Source: Pseudomonas japonica (GTDB lineage Bacteria; Pseudomonadota; Gammaproteobacteria; Pseudomonadales; Pseudomonadaceae). From it: 64,000 bases of DNA. Below, piece by piece: positions 34,249 to 42,935 of this stretch; position 1 is the stretch's first letter; every line of letters starts with the position of its first letter. The position numbers and the translations under genes are program-made. Location: positions 62,001 to 126,000 of the forward strand of contig NZ_JAAMQU010000013.1 of assembly GCF_013522925.1 (NCBI RefSeq), in the 5' to 3' direction. The notes beneath the pieces are model-generated. The model worked only from the letters and a program-made list of their open reading frames with translations, was not told the DNA's origin and made no database searches.

Positions 34249-35409
34249 ATGTCCGCAATGCTGGGTGCTGAAATTCAGCACGCTGAACAGGCCAGGCTCG
34301 CCGCGCTTCGTGGCTTCGGTATTCTGGATACGCCGCGCGAAGCCGATTTCGACGACCTGGTGGCCCTCGCATCCCGCATTTGCGCCGCGCCTATTTCGGT
34401 AGTGAACCTGATCGAAGAGCACCGGCAGTGGTTCAAGGCCGAAGTGGGCCTTGGCATTCGCGAAACCCCGCTGGATGTTTCCATCTGCCGTCATGTGCTG
34501 CTGCAACCAGGCGTTACGGTAATCCGCGACCTGCGCGAAGACCCACGCATGCGTGAAAATCCACTGGTAACCGCCGAAGCCGGGCTGCGTTTTTACGCGG
34601 GCTGCCTGCTGGAAACCTCGGACGGGTATGGCATCGGTACCCTGTGCATCCTCGATACCGTTCCGCGCGAGCTCACGGACGACCAACGCTTTGCCTTGAA
34701 AACCTTGGCCAACCAGGTGATGACCCAGCTGGAGCTACGCCGCACGCTGCGGGTACAGGCAGACGTGCTGCGGCGTAACGAAACCTTGCTGGCCGAGGTG
34801 AACCACCGCACCAAGAACAACCTGCAATTGATCAGCAGCCTGATCCAGCTTCAACAGCGCCGCGCGACCCACGCGGAAACCCGTTCGGCGCTGCTGGACA
34901 TGTCCGCGCGGATCGCCAGTATCGCCAGCGTGCATGAAAAGCTGTACCGCGCAGACGAAGCCGAGGCCGTAGATGCCGCCGCCTACATTGAAGGCGTGAT
35001 CGACAGCGCCAGGGCGACGGCCCCTCAGGTGGCGTTCAACCTTCAGGCGCAACCCCTGCCGCTGTCGCTGGACAACGCCACGCCCTTGGCGCTGATCGCC
35101 AACGAGATGATCACCAATGCGTTGAAGTACGCGTACCCCGATGCACTTGCGGGGGTGGTGGATGTTTCACTGTTGGCCGCCGAAGGGGGTTTCTGCTTGC
35201 AGGTGCGCGATTACGGGCCAGGCCTGCCCCAGGGCCTCGACCCTCGCAAGGGGCGCTCGCTGGGCATGACCATCATGCGTTCGCTGAGCCGACAACTGAA
35301 CGGTACGCTGCGTTTCGAGGCAGCGAACCCTGGTGTAGCGGCGTGCCTGGATTTTCCAGCGCCTGCCCCGGCGGCGAGCGTTTACCAATCGCCCGCACTA
35401 CCGAACTGA
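34249..35409 (+). CDS. GAF-domain sensor histidine kinase (HisKA_2/HWE type)
   Basis: The 386-residue cytoplasmic kinase has a GAF domain (~20-155: FDDLVALASRICAAPISVVNLIEEHRQWFKAEVGL, GYGIGTLCILD). A HisKA_2 phospho-acceptor follows (LAEVNHRTKNNLQLISSLIQLQQRRA, His near 186), then an ATPase domain with ALIANEMITNALKYAYP near 285 and DYGPGLPQG and GRSLGMTIM near 323-348. No transmembrane segment is present, so it senses a cytoplasmic signal. No response regulator lies next to it. GAGG at 34239 suits the ATG at 34249 better than the adjacent one at 34246. It is divergent from the HD-GYP gene by 213 bases, and its end overlaps the convergent LysR gene by 28 bases. Confidence 0.87.
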   Translation: MSAMLGAEIQHAEQARLAALRGFGILDTPREADFDDLVALASRICAAPISVVNLIEEHRQWFKAEVGLGIRETPLDVSICRHVLLQPGVTVIRDLREDPRMRENPLVTAEAGLRFYAGCLLETSDGYGIGTLCILDTVPRELTDDQRFALKTLANQVMTQLELRRTLRVQADVLRRNETLLAEVNHRTKNNLQLISSLIQLQQRRATHAETRSALLDMSARIASIASVHEKLYRADEAEAVDAAAYIEGVIDSARATAPQVAFNLQAQPLPLSLDNATPLALIANEMITNALKYAYPDALAGVVDVSLLAAEGGFCLQVRDYGPGLPQGLDPRKGRSLGMTIMRSLSRQLNGTLRFEAANPGVAACLDFPAPAPAASVYQSPALPN

Positions 35410-36296
35410 CCCTCAAGCCACGCCTTCAGGGCAAGCGTAGCGGCAGAGGCGAACTTGGCCGATGGCCGCACAAGGTAGATCCCGCCCCTGGCGCCCAGCT
35501 CCCACTCCGGTAACACCCTGACCAGCGCCTTGCTGGCCAGGCCCCGGCTGAACAGCCAGGCGCCCGCGCCAAGGATGCCCGTACCGGCCAATGCCGCGCT
35601 GAGCAGCGACTCGCTGTCGTTGGACACCAACGAGCCTTGCGGCCGCACTACACAGCGCTCGGTGCCTTTGAACAATTGCCAGTCGGGGTAGGCTGCAAGT
35701 CCGCTGAACGCCAGGCAGTTATGTTCCGCCAGCGCGGCCGGCGTGTGCGGCCAGCCGTGGCGCTCGATATAGGAAGGGGCTGCGCAGAGAATGCGACGGT
35801 GCTCGCCAACCCGGCGGGCCACCAGGCGGTTATCGTCCAGGTCGCCGATACGAATGGCCAGGTCAAAGCCTTCGCCGATCACATCCACAAAGCGCTCGCT
35901 GTAATCCACCGTGACCGTCACCCCGGGGTGCACGGCAAGAAAGGCTGGCAAACGAGGCGCCAGCCAAAGCCGCCCCATGGCCGCAGGCACGGCCAGGCGC
36001 AAATGGCCACCCACCTGCGCGGCGCCACTGGCGGCTTCCTGCTGCGCTTCGACCATCAGCTCGGTGGCCAGCCGCAAGCGTGCCACCAGCCGTGCGCCGG
36101 CATCGGTGAGGTGAACCTGGCGAGTGCTGCGTTCTACCAACCGAACGCCCAGCCGCGCCTCCATGGAGGCCACGCGCTTGGACACAATGGTTGCGTGCCG
36201 CTGCAAGTGCCGGCCGGCCGCCACGAACGAGCCCTGCGCCGCCACCGCGAGCAACGCGGCGATTTCATCCGTATGGCGGCTGTCGGGCGTGAGCAC
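35382..36296 (-). CDS. LysR-type transcriptional regulator
   Basis: The 304-residue regulator starts at a GTG and has the LysR HTH (EIAALLAVAAQGSFVAAGRHLQRHATIVSKRVASMEARLGVRL) followed by an effector domain with GHLRLAVPAAMGRLWLAPRLPAF near 97 and DLAIRIGDLDDNRLVARR near 145. The recognition helix is of the CrgA/PtxR-like branch. It lies downstream of, and in the same direction as, the quinone oxidoreductase (47 bases), and may regulate it. The 3' end overlaps the kinase gene on the other strand. Confidence 0.88.
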   Translation of the reverse strand: MLTPDSRHTDEIAALLAVAAQGSFVAAGRHLQRHATIVSKRVASMEARLGVRLVERSTRQVHLTDAGARLVARLRLATELMVEAQQEAASGAAQVGGHLRLAVPAAMGRLWLAPRLPAFLAVHPGVTVTVDYSERFVDVIGEGFDLAIRIGDLDDNRLVARRVGEHRRILCAAPSYIERHGWPHTPAALAEHNCLAFSGLAAYPDWQLFKGTERCVVRPQGSLVSNDSESLLSAALAGTGILGAGAWLFSRGLASKALVRVLPEWELGARGGIYLVRPSAKFASAATLALKAWLEGQFGSAGDW

Positions 36297-36343
36297 AGGC
36301 GGTTCCTTACCAAGGGGGCTGGCGGACTATACCCCAGCCCCAC

Positions 36344-37318
36344 TCACGGGATCAGCAACAGCGTCCCCGACGTGCGCCCGCTTTCCAGATCGGCATGGGC
36401 TTGTGCTGCCTCATGCAGTGGGTAGGTGCGGCAGACGCGGGGCTGGATGATCCTCGCCTCCAAGGCCGCGAGCACGTCCTGGGCGCGGGCCTGATATTCG
36501 CCCGGGGTTGCCGTATGGGCCACGATGGAGGGCCGGGTGAGGAATAGCGAGCCCTTGGCGTTCAAGGTGCTGACTTCCACCGCCGCCGGCGCGCCGGAAG
36601 ACGCCCCGAACGACACCATCAGGCCGCGTGGCTTGAGGCAATCCAGCGAGGCTGCAAAGGTGTCGCGGCCGATCGGGTCGTACACCACATCAGCCTTTTG
36701 GCCCTGAGTGAACGCCGCCACCTGCTCGGCGAGCGACGCGGCATTGAATACCAGCACCTCGTCGCAACCCAGCGCCTTGGCCTTGGCCACGCTCGCTTCG
36801 CGCGAAACCACCCCGATCACCGTCGCGCCCAGATGCTTGGCCCATGAGGCCATGATTGCCCCAAGGCCACCGGCCACGCCGTACAGCACCATGACGGTAC
36901 CGGGCCCAACGGGATACGTGCTTTTGAGCAGGTACTGCGCGGTAATGCCCTTGAACAGCACGGCGGCGGCGTCTTCACAGCTGACCGAAGCCGGTAGCGG
37001 AACCAGCTTTTCTGCCGGCAGTACCCGGCAGCTGGCGTAGGCGCCCAACGGGCCGGTGGCATAAGCCACTCGATCACCTACCTTGGCCGAGGTAACGCCC
37101 TCGCCCACCGCGGCGACCACGCCCGCGCCCTCCAGCCCCAGGCCCGAAGGCAGGGGTACCGGCACGGCGCCGTTGCGCTGGGTGACGTCCAGGTAATTGA
37201 TACCGATGGCCTGTTGGTCGATCAGCACCTGGCCCGGGCCCGGTGTGGGGCGGTCCTGCTCGTGGGCTTCGAGTACTTCAGGCCCGCCCGGAGCGGAGAA
37301 CATAATGACGCTGACCAT
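36344..37318 (-). CDS. NADPH:quinone oxidoreductase (zinc-independent MDR family)
   Basis: The ATG at 37318, with AGGAG upstream, gives 324 residues, the normal Qor length. Family elements are GINYLDVTQRNGAVPVPLPSGLGLEGAGVV near 40-69, VGDRVAYATGPLGAYA near 81, VLFKGITAQYLL near 119, the nucleotide-binding VLYGVAGGLGAIMASWAKHLGA near 145, and VYDPIGRDTF. The zinc ligands of true alcohol dehydrogenases are absent. It reduces quinones with NADPH in the cytoplasm. It follows the polyamine genes on the same strand after 111 bases, but a functional link is uncertain. Confidence 0.9.
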   Translation of the reverse strand: MVSVIMFSAPGGPEVLEAHEQDRPTPGPGQVLIDQQAIGINYLDVTQRNGAVPVPLPSGLGLEGAGVVAAVGEGVTSAKVGDRVAYATGPLGAYASCRVLPAEKLVPLPASVSCEDAAAVLFKGITAQYLLKSTYPVGPGTVMVLYGVAGGLGAIMASWAKHLGATVIGVVSREASVAKAKALGCDEVLVFNAASLAEQVAAFTQGQKADVVYDPIGRDTFAASLDCLKPRGLMVSFGASSGAPAAVEVSTLNAKGSLFLTRPSIVAHTATPGEYQARAQDVLAALEARIIQPRVCRTYPLHEAAQAHADLESGRTSGTLLLIP

Positions 37319-37429
37319 GAGTCGGCTCCTGTTAAGTGAGACCGACAGCATGATTGCTACGCACCAAGCACACTATTCCCTCCAAGTGCAGTTCATTGCT
37401 GCATGAAATGCACGGGTTCACCGGTGCCG

Positions 37430-38722
37430 CTAGATGAGCTCCTTACAGCGGTACCACAACATCCCCAGCGCCAACAGTGGCGAGCGCAGCCGTTTACCCC
37501 CAGGGAACGTCCGGTGCGGCACGCGCCCGAACAGGTCGACCGCGCGGCTCTCCTGCTCGGCGATGGCCTGGGCAATGATCCGCGCGGCAAAGTGCGTCAC
37601 GTTAAGGCCGTGCCCCGAATAGCCCTGCGCGTAATAAACGTTCGGCGCGCTGGGCAACCGGCCGATCTGCGGGAAGCGGTTGGCGCTGATGCCGATCATG
37701 CCGCCCCAGTCGAATTCGATGCCCACACCCTTGAGCTGCGGGAATACCCGTTCCATTTTCGGCCGCATGTAATCGGCGATGTTCGCCGGATCGCGCCCCG
37801 AGTAATGGCACGCCCCGCCAAACAGAAGCCGATGATCCGCGGTAAGCCGGTAGTAATCGAGCGCAACACGCTGGTCGCACAGCGCCATGTTCTGCGGGAT
37901 CAACGCCCTTGCACGCTCCTCACCCAAAGGCTCGGTCGCGATCACGTAGCTACCGGCCGGCAGCAGCTTGCCTTCGAGGGCCGGCTCAAGGTTTTCAAGA
38001 AATGCGTCACAGCCCAGTACCAAGTGGCTGGCCGTAACCTGGCCGTGGTCGGTGAACACCTGAACCTTCGGGCCTTTTTCGATACGGCGCACGAAGCTGC
38101 CTTCGTAGATGCGCACACCCTGCTTCTCGGCCAGCGCCGCCTCGGCCTGAATCAGCTTGAGCGGGTGCAAGTGGCCCGAGCCCATGTCGATCAGCCCGCC
38201 TTCGTAAACGTCGGAGGCCACCACTTCATGCAGGTTGCGCTTTTCCACCAGCCGCAGGGCATGTGGATAACCCTGCGCCTGAAGGTCATTCAGTTCCTCT
38301 TGCAGCCCCTGCCAATGGCGCGCGGTGTTCGCAAGGTCGCAATAGCCCCAGCGCAAGTCGCAGTCCAGGCCATTGCGCTCCACGCGCTGGCGCACGATGT
38401 CCACCGACACCGCGCCAGCATCGTGCAGGAAGCGTATGCCGTCCTGGCCGAGCAAATCGGAGAAGCGGCTCACATCGTGGCCCAGGCCGCGAATCAGTTG
38501 CCCGCCGTTGCGGCCACTGGCGCCCCAGCCGATTCGCTGAGCCTCCAGCAGCACTACAGACAAGCCACGCTCGGCAAGCTCCAGCGCGGTGTTCACGCCG
38601 GTAAAGCCGCCGCCGATTACGCAGACATCGGCGGTAACGTGGTTTTGCAAAGCCGCGCGCGGCGCTGCTGGCGGCACGGAGGCCGCGTAGTAAGAGCCGG
38701 TGTGCGGCAATGCGGTAGACAT
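37430..38722 (-). CDS. puuB: Gamma-glutamylputrescine oxidase-type FAD oxidoreductase
   Basis: From the ATG at 38722, with AAGGA upstream, the protein is 430 residues. It has the dinucleotide-binding VCVIGGGFTGVNTALELAERG near 35, LLEAQRIGWGASGRNGGQL near 61 as in the DAO family (PuuB/OrdL), and a C-terminal GYSGHGLNVTHFAARIIA that contacts FAD. It oxidises gamma-glutamyl-putrescine or a related polyamine to the aldehyde. It is third in a unit of glutamylpolyamine synthetase, polyamine-binding protein and this oxidase, the gamma-glutamylation route. The gene symbol is by analogy; substrate preference is unknown. Confidence 0.85.
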   Translation of the reverse strand: MSTALPHTGSYYAASVPPAAPRAALQNHVTADVCVIGGGFTGVNTALELAERGLSVVLLEAQRIGWGASGRNGGQLIRGLGHDVSRFSDLLGQDGIRFLHDAGAVSVDIVRQRVERNGLDCDLRWGYCDLANTARHWQGLQEELNDLQAQGYPHALRLVEKRNLHEVVASDVYEGGLIDMGSGHLHPLKLIQAEAALAEKQGVRIYEGSFVRRIEKGPKVQVFTDHGQVTASHLVLGCDAFLENLEPALEGKLLPAGSYVIATEPLGEERARALIPQNMALCDQRVALDYYRLTADHRLLFGGACHYSGRDPANIADYMRPKMERVFPQLKGVGIEFDWGGMIGISANRFPQIGRLPSAPNVYYAQGYSGHGLNVTHFAARIIAQAIAEQESRAVDLFGRVPHRTFPGGKRLRSPLLALGMLWYRCKELI

Positions 38723-38733
38723 GAGCAATTCCT

Positions 38734-39831
38734 TCAACGGCCCGTGCGTTTAACGTCGATCCACTCACGGGTCATCAAGCGCATGACGTCCTTGGGGAGT
38801 TCTTTCGAGATATACAACTTGGCCATCACTTCAGGCGGCGGGTAAATGCCCGGGTTGCCGGTAATCTCTTCGCCCATCAGGGGATTTGAGGCCAGGTTGG
38901 GGTTGGCATAGCCCACAGTTTCGCTGATGTTGGCGATCACTTTCGGGTCTAGCACGTAGTTGATGAACGCCATGGCCTGGTCCGGGTGCTCGGCGTCCTT
39001 GGGCACGGCCAGCATGTCGAACCACACGTTGCCGCCTTCCTTGGGCACGGCGTAGGCCACGTTCACCCCGTTGTTCGCTTCCTTGGCGCGGTTCGCGGCC
39101 TGGATCACGTCGCCGGAATAACCGAACGCTACGCAGATGTCGCCGGTGGCCAGGTCGCTCACGTATTTGGACGAGTGGAAGTAGGTCACATAAGGTGCAA
39201 CGGTCTTGAGCTTCTCCGCCGCGCGTTTGTAATCGGCGGGCGATTCGCTGCGCGGGTCCAGGCCCATGTAATTGAGCATGGCCGGGAACAGCTCATCCGG
39301 AGAGTCCATGAAGGACACGCCACACTGCTTCAGCTTCTTGATGTTCTCGGGCTCGAACAGCACGGCCCAGGAGTCGATCTTGTCGACGCCCAGTACCTTC
39401 TTCACCTTGTCCACGTTGTAGCCGATGCCGTTGGTGCCCCACAGGTAAGGCACGGCGTACTGGTTGCCCGGGTCGTTGGCTTCCAGTTGCTTCATCAACT
39501 GCGGGTCGAGGTTTTTCCAGTTGGGCAGTTTGCTGCGGTCCAGCTTCTGGAAGGCACCGGCCTTGATCTGCCGCCCCAGGAAGTGGTTGGACGGCACCAC
39601 CACGTCATAGCCGGTGTGCCCGGTCACCAACTTGCCCTCGAGGGTTTCGTTGGAGTCGAACACGTCGTAGGTCGGCTTGATGCCGGTGGCTTTTTCGAAG
39701 TCTTCGAGGGTGGTCGGGCCAATGTAGTCCGTCCAGTTGTAAATCTTCACGGTGCCGCCCTCGGCATGGGCCTGGGCAATGGCGCCGATCAATACCGCCG
39801 GCAAACAAAACGCAGCAACAACTGACTTCAT
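38734..39831 (-). CDS. Polyamine ABC transporter substrate-binding protein (PotF/SpuD-like)
   Basis: The ATG at 39831, with GGAGG upstream, gives 365 residues with a signal peptide (KSVVAAFCLPAVLIGAIAQAHA). The mature part begins VKIYNWTDYIGPTTLEDFEKATGI, as in PotF/SpuD. Polyamine pocket elements include FDSNETLEGKL near 58, PYLWGTNGIGYN near 123 and GYSGDVIQAA near 245. Putrescine or spermidine in the periplasm is the likely ligand. It lies between the synthetase and oxidase genes with 34- and 11-base gaps. No permease or ATPase of the transporter is in the window. Confidence 0.92.
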   Translation of the reverse strand: MKSVVAAFCLPAVLIGAIAQAHAEGGTVKIYNWTDYIGPTTLEDFEKATGIKPTYDVFDSNETLEGKLVTGHTGYDVVVPSNHFLGRQIKAGAFQKLDRSKLPNWKNLDPQLMKQLEANDPGNQYAVPYLWGTNGIGYNVDKVKKVLGVDKIDSWAVLFEPENIKKLKQCGVSFMDSPDELFPAMLNYMGLDPRSESPADYKRAAEKLKTVAPYVTYFHSSKYVSDLATGDICVAFGYSGDVIQAANRAKEANNGVNVAYAVPKEGGNVWFDMLAVPKDAEHPDQAMAFINYVLDPKVIANISETVGYANPNLASNPLMGEEITGNPGIYPPPEVMAKLYISKELPKDVMRLMTREWIDVKRTGR

Positions 39832-39865
39832 GGTGCCTCCAACAAGGGTAGGAAGGTGGGCCCGG

Positions 39866-41227
39866 TCAAACACTCATCATCAGGAACTCACGCTCCCACG
39901 AACTGATGACCCGCTTGTAGTTTTCGTGCTCCGCGCGCTTTACCGCGGCGTAGCCCTGAACGAATTTAGCCCCTAATACGCGGCTTAGCGCGGCGCTGCC
40001 TTCCATGCGCTCCAGGGCGTCTTCGATGGTCAGCGGCAGGCGCAGGTTGCGGCGCTCATAGCCTCGGCCCTGCACGGGCGCGCTCGGCTCGCAGCCTTCC
40101 ATCATGCCCAGGTAGCCACACAGCAAGCTGGCTGCAATCGCCAGGTAGGGGTTGGCATCGGCGCCCGGCAAACGGTTTTCCACCCGGCGCGCTTGCGGCG
40201 TAGAGCCCGGCACGCGCAGGCCCACGGTGCGGTTTTCCTCACCCCACTCCACGTTCACTGGGGCAGACGTATCCGGCAGGAAGCGGCGGAACGAGTTGGC
40301 GTTCGGCGCGAACAGCGGCAGCACTTCGGGGATGTAGCGCTGCAGGCCACCGATGTGGTGAAGGAACAGGGCGCTGGCCTCGCCTTCAGCGGTGCTGAAC
40401 ACGCTTTCACCGGTGTTGATGTCTACCACGCTCTGGTGGATGTGCATGGCGCTGCCTGGCTCGTCGGTGATCGGCTTGGCCATGAAGGTAGCGGCGACGT
40501 TGTGCTTGAGCGCGGCCTCACGCATGGTGCGCTTGAACACGGTGATCTGGTCCGCAAGGTCGAGGGCATCGCCGTGACGGAAGTTGATTTCCATCTGCGC
40601 TGGGCCGTCTTCGTGGATCAGCGTGTCCAGGTCCAGGCCCTGGGCTTCGCACCAGTCGTAGACATCTTCGAACAACGGGTCGAACTCGTTGGCCGCCTCG
40701 ATCGAGAAGGATTGCCGCCCGCTTTCCGGCCGGCCGGAACGGCCCAAGGGCACTTGCAGCGGCAAGTCCGGGTCATCGCAACGCTGTGTAAGGTAGAACT
40801 CCATCTCCGGGGCCACCACTGGGCGCCAGCCTTGCTCGGCGTAAAGCGCCAATACCTTTTTCAACACGTTGCGCGGCGACAGCTCAATGGGGTTGCCATA
40901 ACGGTCGAAGGTGTCGTGGATCACCATCGCAGTCGGCTCGATGGCCCAAGGCAGCACATACGCGGCTTGGGGATCGGGACGGCAGGTCATGTCGATGTCG
41001 GCGGGGTCCAGCAGGCTGTAATAGATGTCGTCGTCGACATAGTCGCCGGTCACCGTTTGCAGCAGCACGCTTTCAGGCAAGCGCATGCCGTGCTCATCGA
41101 GAAACTTGTTGGTGGGCAGGATCTTGCCGCGGGCAATGCCGGTCAGGTCGCTGACCACGCATTCCACTTCGGTGATGCCGTAAGTTCTTAACCACTCGGT
41201 GAGGGGGGCTTTGACGCTGCTGTTCAT
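39866..41227 (-). CDS. Gamma-glutamylputrescine synthetase-like glutamine synthetase
   Basis: From the ATG at 41227 the protein is 453 residues, the length of the PuuA/SpuB group of glutamine synthetases. It shows VECVVSDLTGIARGKILPTNKF near 20, EMEFYLTQR near 137, QMEINFRHGDALDLADQ near 212, MAKPITDEPGSAMHIHQSV near 252 and NVEWGEENRTVGLRVPGS near 325. It attaches glutamate to a polyamine amine to start catabolism. It is first in the unit with the binding protein and oxidase. AGAGG lies before the start. A 207-base divergent gap separates it from an AraC regulator. Confidence 0.9.
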   Translation of the reverse strand: MNSSVKAPLTEWLRTYGITEVECVVSDLTGIARGKILPTNKFLDEHGMRLPESVLLQTVTGDYVDDDIYYSLLDPADIDMTCRPDPQAAYVLPWAIEPTAMVIHDTFDRYGNPIELSPRNVLKKVLALYAEQGWRPVVAPEMEFYLTQRCDDPDLPLQVPLGRSGRPESGRQSFSIEAANEFDPLFEDVYDWCEAQGLDLDTLIHEDGPAQMEINFRHGDALDLADQITVFKRTMREAALKHNVAATFMAKPITDEPGSAMHIHQSVVDINTGESVFSTAEGEASALFLHHIGGLQRYIPEVLPLFAPNANSFRRFLPDTSAPVNVEWGEENRTVGLRVPGSTPQARRVENRLPGADANPYLAIAASLLCGYLGMMEGCEPSAPVQGRGYERRNLRLPLTIEDALERMEGSAALSRVLGAKFVQGYAAVKRAEHENYKRVISSWEREFLMMSV

Positions 41228-41370
41228 GTGGCCTCTGCCATCTTCTAGGCGATTGTGCGGGTGCGCCGGCGCGCTGCCGGTTCGCTGAGGCCATGCTGGG
41301 GGATGGGCGCGCGAGCGGTCTATCCACTTTCGCCGTTTGTGTTCGCCCTTTTTTGGTGCGGTGGGTAACA

Positions 41371-41402
41371 CCTTGTCGCGGGCAAGCCCGGCTGCTACGG
41401 TG
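41371..41402. repeat. REP-like palindrome in the synthetase-regulator gap
   Basis: CCTTGTCGCGGGCAAGCCCG followed by GCTGCTACGG is close to the P. putida-type REP, with the CGGGC-AA-GCCCG stem at 41379-41390. It is a single copy. It lies 33 bases before the AraC start, so it is between the divergent promoters or in the leader of the AraC mRNA. Confidence 0.65.
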
Positions 41403-41434
41403 ACGGCCTCCCCTTCAATACAAAATGTGTCTCC

Positions 41435-42322
41435 ATGTCGGTCAAGGTCGTAGATACCGTTGCCGCGGACCAACAAGGCGCCTCCAACACCGGCTGGCAC
41501 CTGCACTACGCGCAGATGTCGGCGGGGCAGTTCAAGGGCCGCCTGATCGAAGCCGAACTCGGCGGCGTTCAGGTATACGAAGAGCACATGAACACCCGCA
41601 TCGAGCAGTACTACAAGGCACCCGGCGATGCCTTGGTGTTCAGCTTCGACATGGCCGATGCCGCGCTATACCTGCTCGATGCCAGCACCCAGAACTTGTG
41701 GATTACGCCAGAGAATTACCGGGAAATCGCGGTGGTAGTGCCCACGGGCCAACTACGGGCGCTGAACCTGCATCGCACCTTCGAAGACCTGCTGCTCACC
41801 CCGCTCAAATCCAGCCATGGCGCCGTGTTCATGGGTTGGCTCAGCGCCATGCTCGGGCGTATCGCCGCCACCGCCGACGAAAACGCCGAGACCAGCGCGC
41901 TCCTCGCCGAGCAGTTGGCGGACGACTGCCTGTTCGTACTGGAACAATCCGCCCAGGCGCAGCAGTCCTCGACCATCCACCGGGTGCGAAAGCACAGGCG
42001 CATCGTGCAGCAGGTGTTCGACCGTGTAAGCGCTTACCCCACCGAACAGTTCAGCGCGGTGGAATTGGCCGAAATCGCCGGCGCCTCTTTCCAGCAACTA
42101 CGTCTGGCCTTCGCCGAATGCGTAGGCATGCCGCCTACGGTGTGGTTGCGGATGCGCAGGCTCAACCTGGCGCGCCAAGCGCTGTTGGCAGCGGGGCCGG
42201 GGGATACCACCGTGGCCGAGGTTGCGATGAGCTATTCGTTCTGGCACTTGGGTAGGTTTGCGCAGGCGTATCGAGAGTTGTTTCTGGAGTGCCCGGGGGA
42301 GACGTTGGGGCGGGTTAGGTGA
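41435..42322 (+). CDS. AraC/EutR-like transcriptional regulator
   Basis: The 295-residue regulator has a ~190-residue sensor domain (WHLHYAQMSAGQFKGRLIEAELGGVQVYEEHMN) like EutR and FeaR. The AraC HTH follows at ~190-290 (AVELAEIAGASFQQLRLAFAECVGMPPTVWLRMRRLNLARQAL, then EVAMSYSFWHLGRFAQAYRELF). It is divergent from the glutamylpolyamine synthetase operon, so amine or polyamine sensing and control of that operon is likely. A REP-like palindrome lies in the shared gap. It is the last gene before the AT-rich immunity region. Confidence 0.86.
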   Translation: MSVKVVDTVAADQQGASNTGWHLHYAQMSAGQFKGRLIEAELGGVQVYEEHMNTRIEQYYKAPGDALVFSFDMADAALYLLDASTQNLWITPENYREIAVVVPTGQLRALNLHRTFEDLLLTPLKSSHGAVFMGWLSAMLGRIAATADENAETSALLAEQLADDCLFVLEQSAQAQQSSTIHRVRKHRRIVQQVFDRVSAYPTEQFSAVELAEIAGASFQQLRLAFAECVGMPPTVWLRMRRLNLARQALLAAGPGDTTVAEVAMSYSFWHLGRFAQAYRELFLECPGETLGRVR

Positions 42323-42453
42323 GGGGGGTTGGAGACTAGGCCGCTTGGTGAGGTTTTTATTTCAGGGTTGTTCCCTGGCGCGGGAGGCGCAGGGCTTCGA
42401 TAGAAAGCGGTGTGGGCGGTGCTGCCGCTGCGGTCGCACTACCTGGCCAGCGC

Positions 42454-42866
42454 TCAAGGAGCGGGAAGATCATACCCGCCCCTTTCAATACTCTTATAGA
42501 CCGAAGGCCCAGTCACGCTTACGTCCAGGCAAGTGAGAGTAAGATTAAATTTATCACTCGTTATAAATACACGAACTCCTCCATCGCCCATCTCAAAATT
42601 TATCTTTGCTACTATATTAGCCGCCAAACCGGATATCGAAAGCTCAGTGACGCCAAAGCAATATATTCCCATTCTGCACCGATTGAAATCCTTTCCCCAT
42701 TTCTCCGGGGCATTGTCTGGCAACAGATCTACAAGATCGAACCCCACATTTACCGTCGGCCCCTCTCTATCTACATGAACGTCAAATATATCTATCTTAC
42801 CAACTTCTGGTGGACTAGAAAAATGCGCCGCAAAAGCTCATTGCATGGAATATCCGTCCAGTTCAT
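42454..42866 (-). pseudogene. Imm50-like orphan immunity gene, broken by one base in an A/T run
   Basis: Read from an ATG at 42866 with AGGAAAG upstream, the first codons give MNWTDIPCNELLRRIF. The frame then runs into a stop (TAG) at 42799-42801 region unless one T is added to the T5 run (A5 on the plus strand, 42819-42823). With that base restored, the frame continues as SSPPEVGKIDIFDVHVDREGP, FDLVDLLPDNAPEKWGKDF and on to the stop at 42454, a protein of ~137 residues. The DREGPT ... PDNAPEKW ... FNRCRMGIYCFGVTELSI layout matches the Imm50 immunity family as I know it. So this is a single-base frameshifted orphan immunity gene or a sequencing error. There is no matching toxin gene. It is AT-rich like its neighbours. 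Confidence 0.68.
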
Positions 42867-42935
42867 TTTCTTTCCTAATAACTGTAATGGTCCTCTTAAA
42901 CACTTACCTATTATTCCAACACAGACTGACCTTAA

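Noticed and set aside
34036..34686. Upstream extension of the HD-GYP frame by over 200 codons
   Set aside because: The extension lies antisense to the GAF kinase, and DUF3391 begins exactly at the ATG at 34035.
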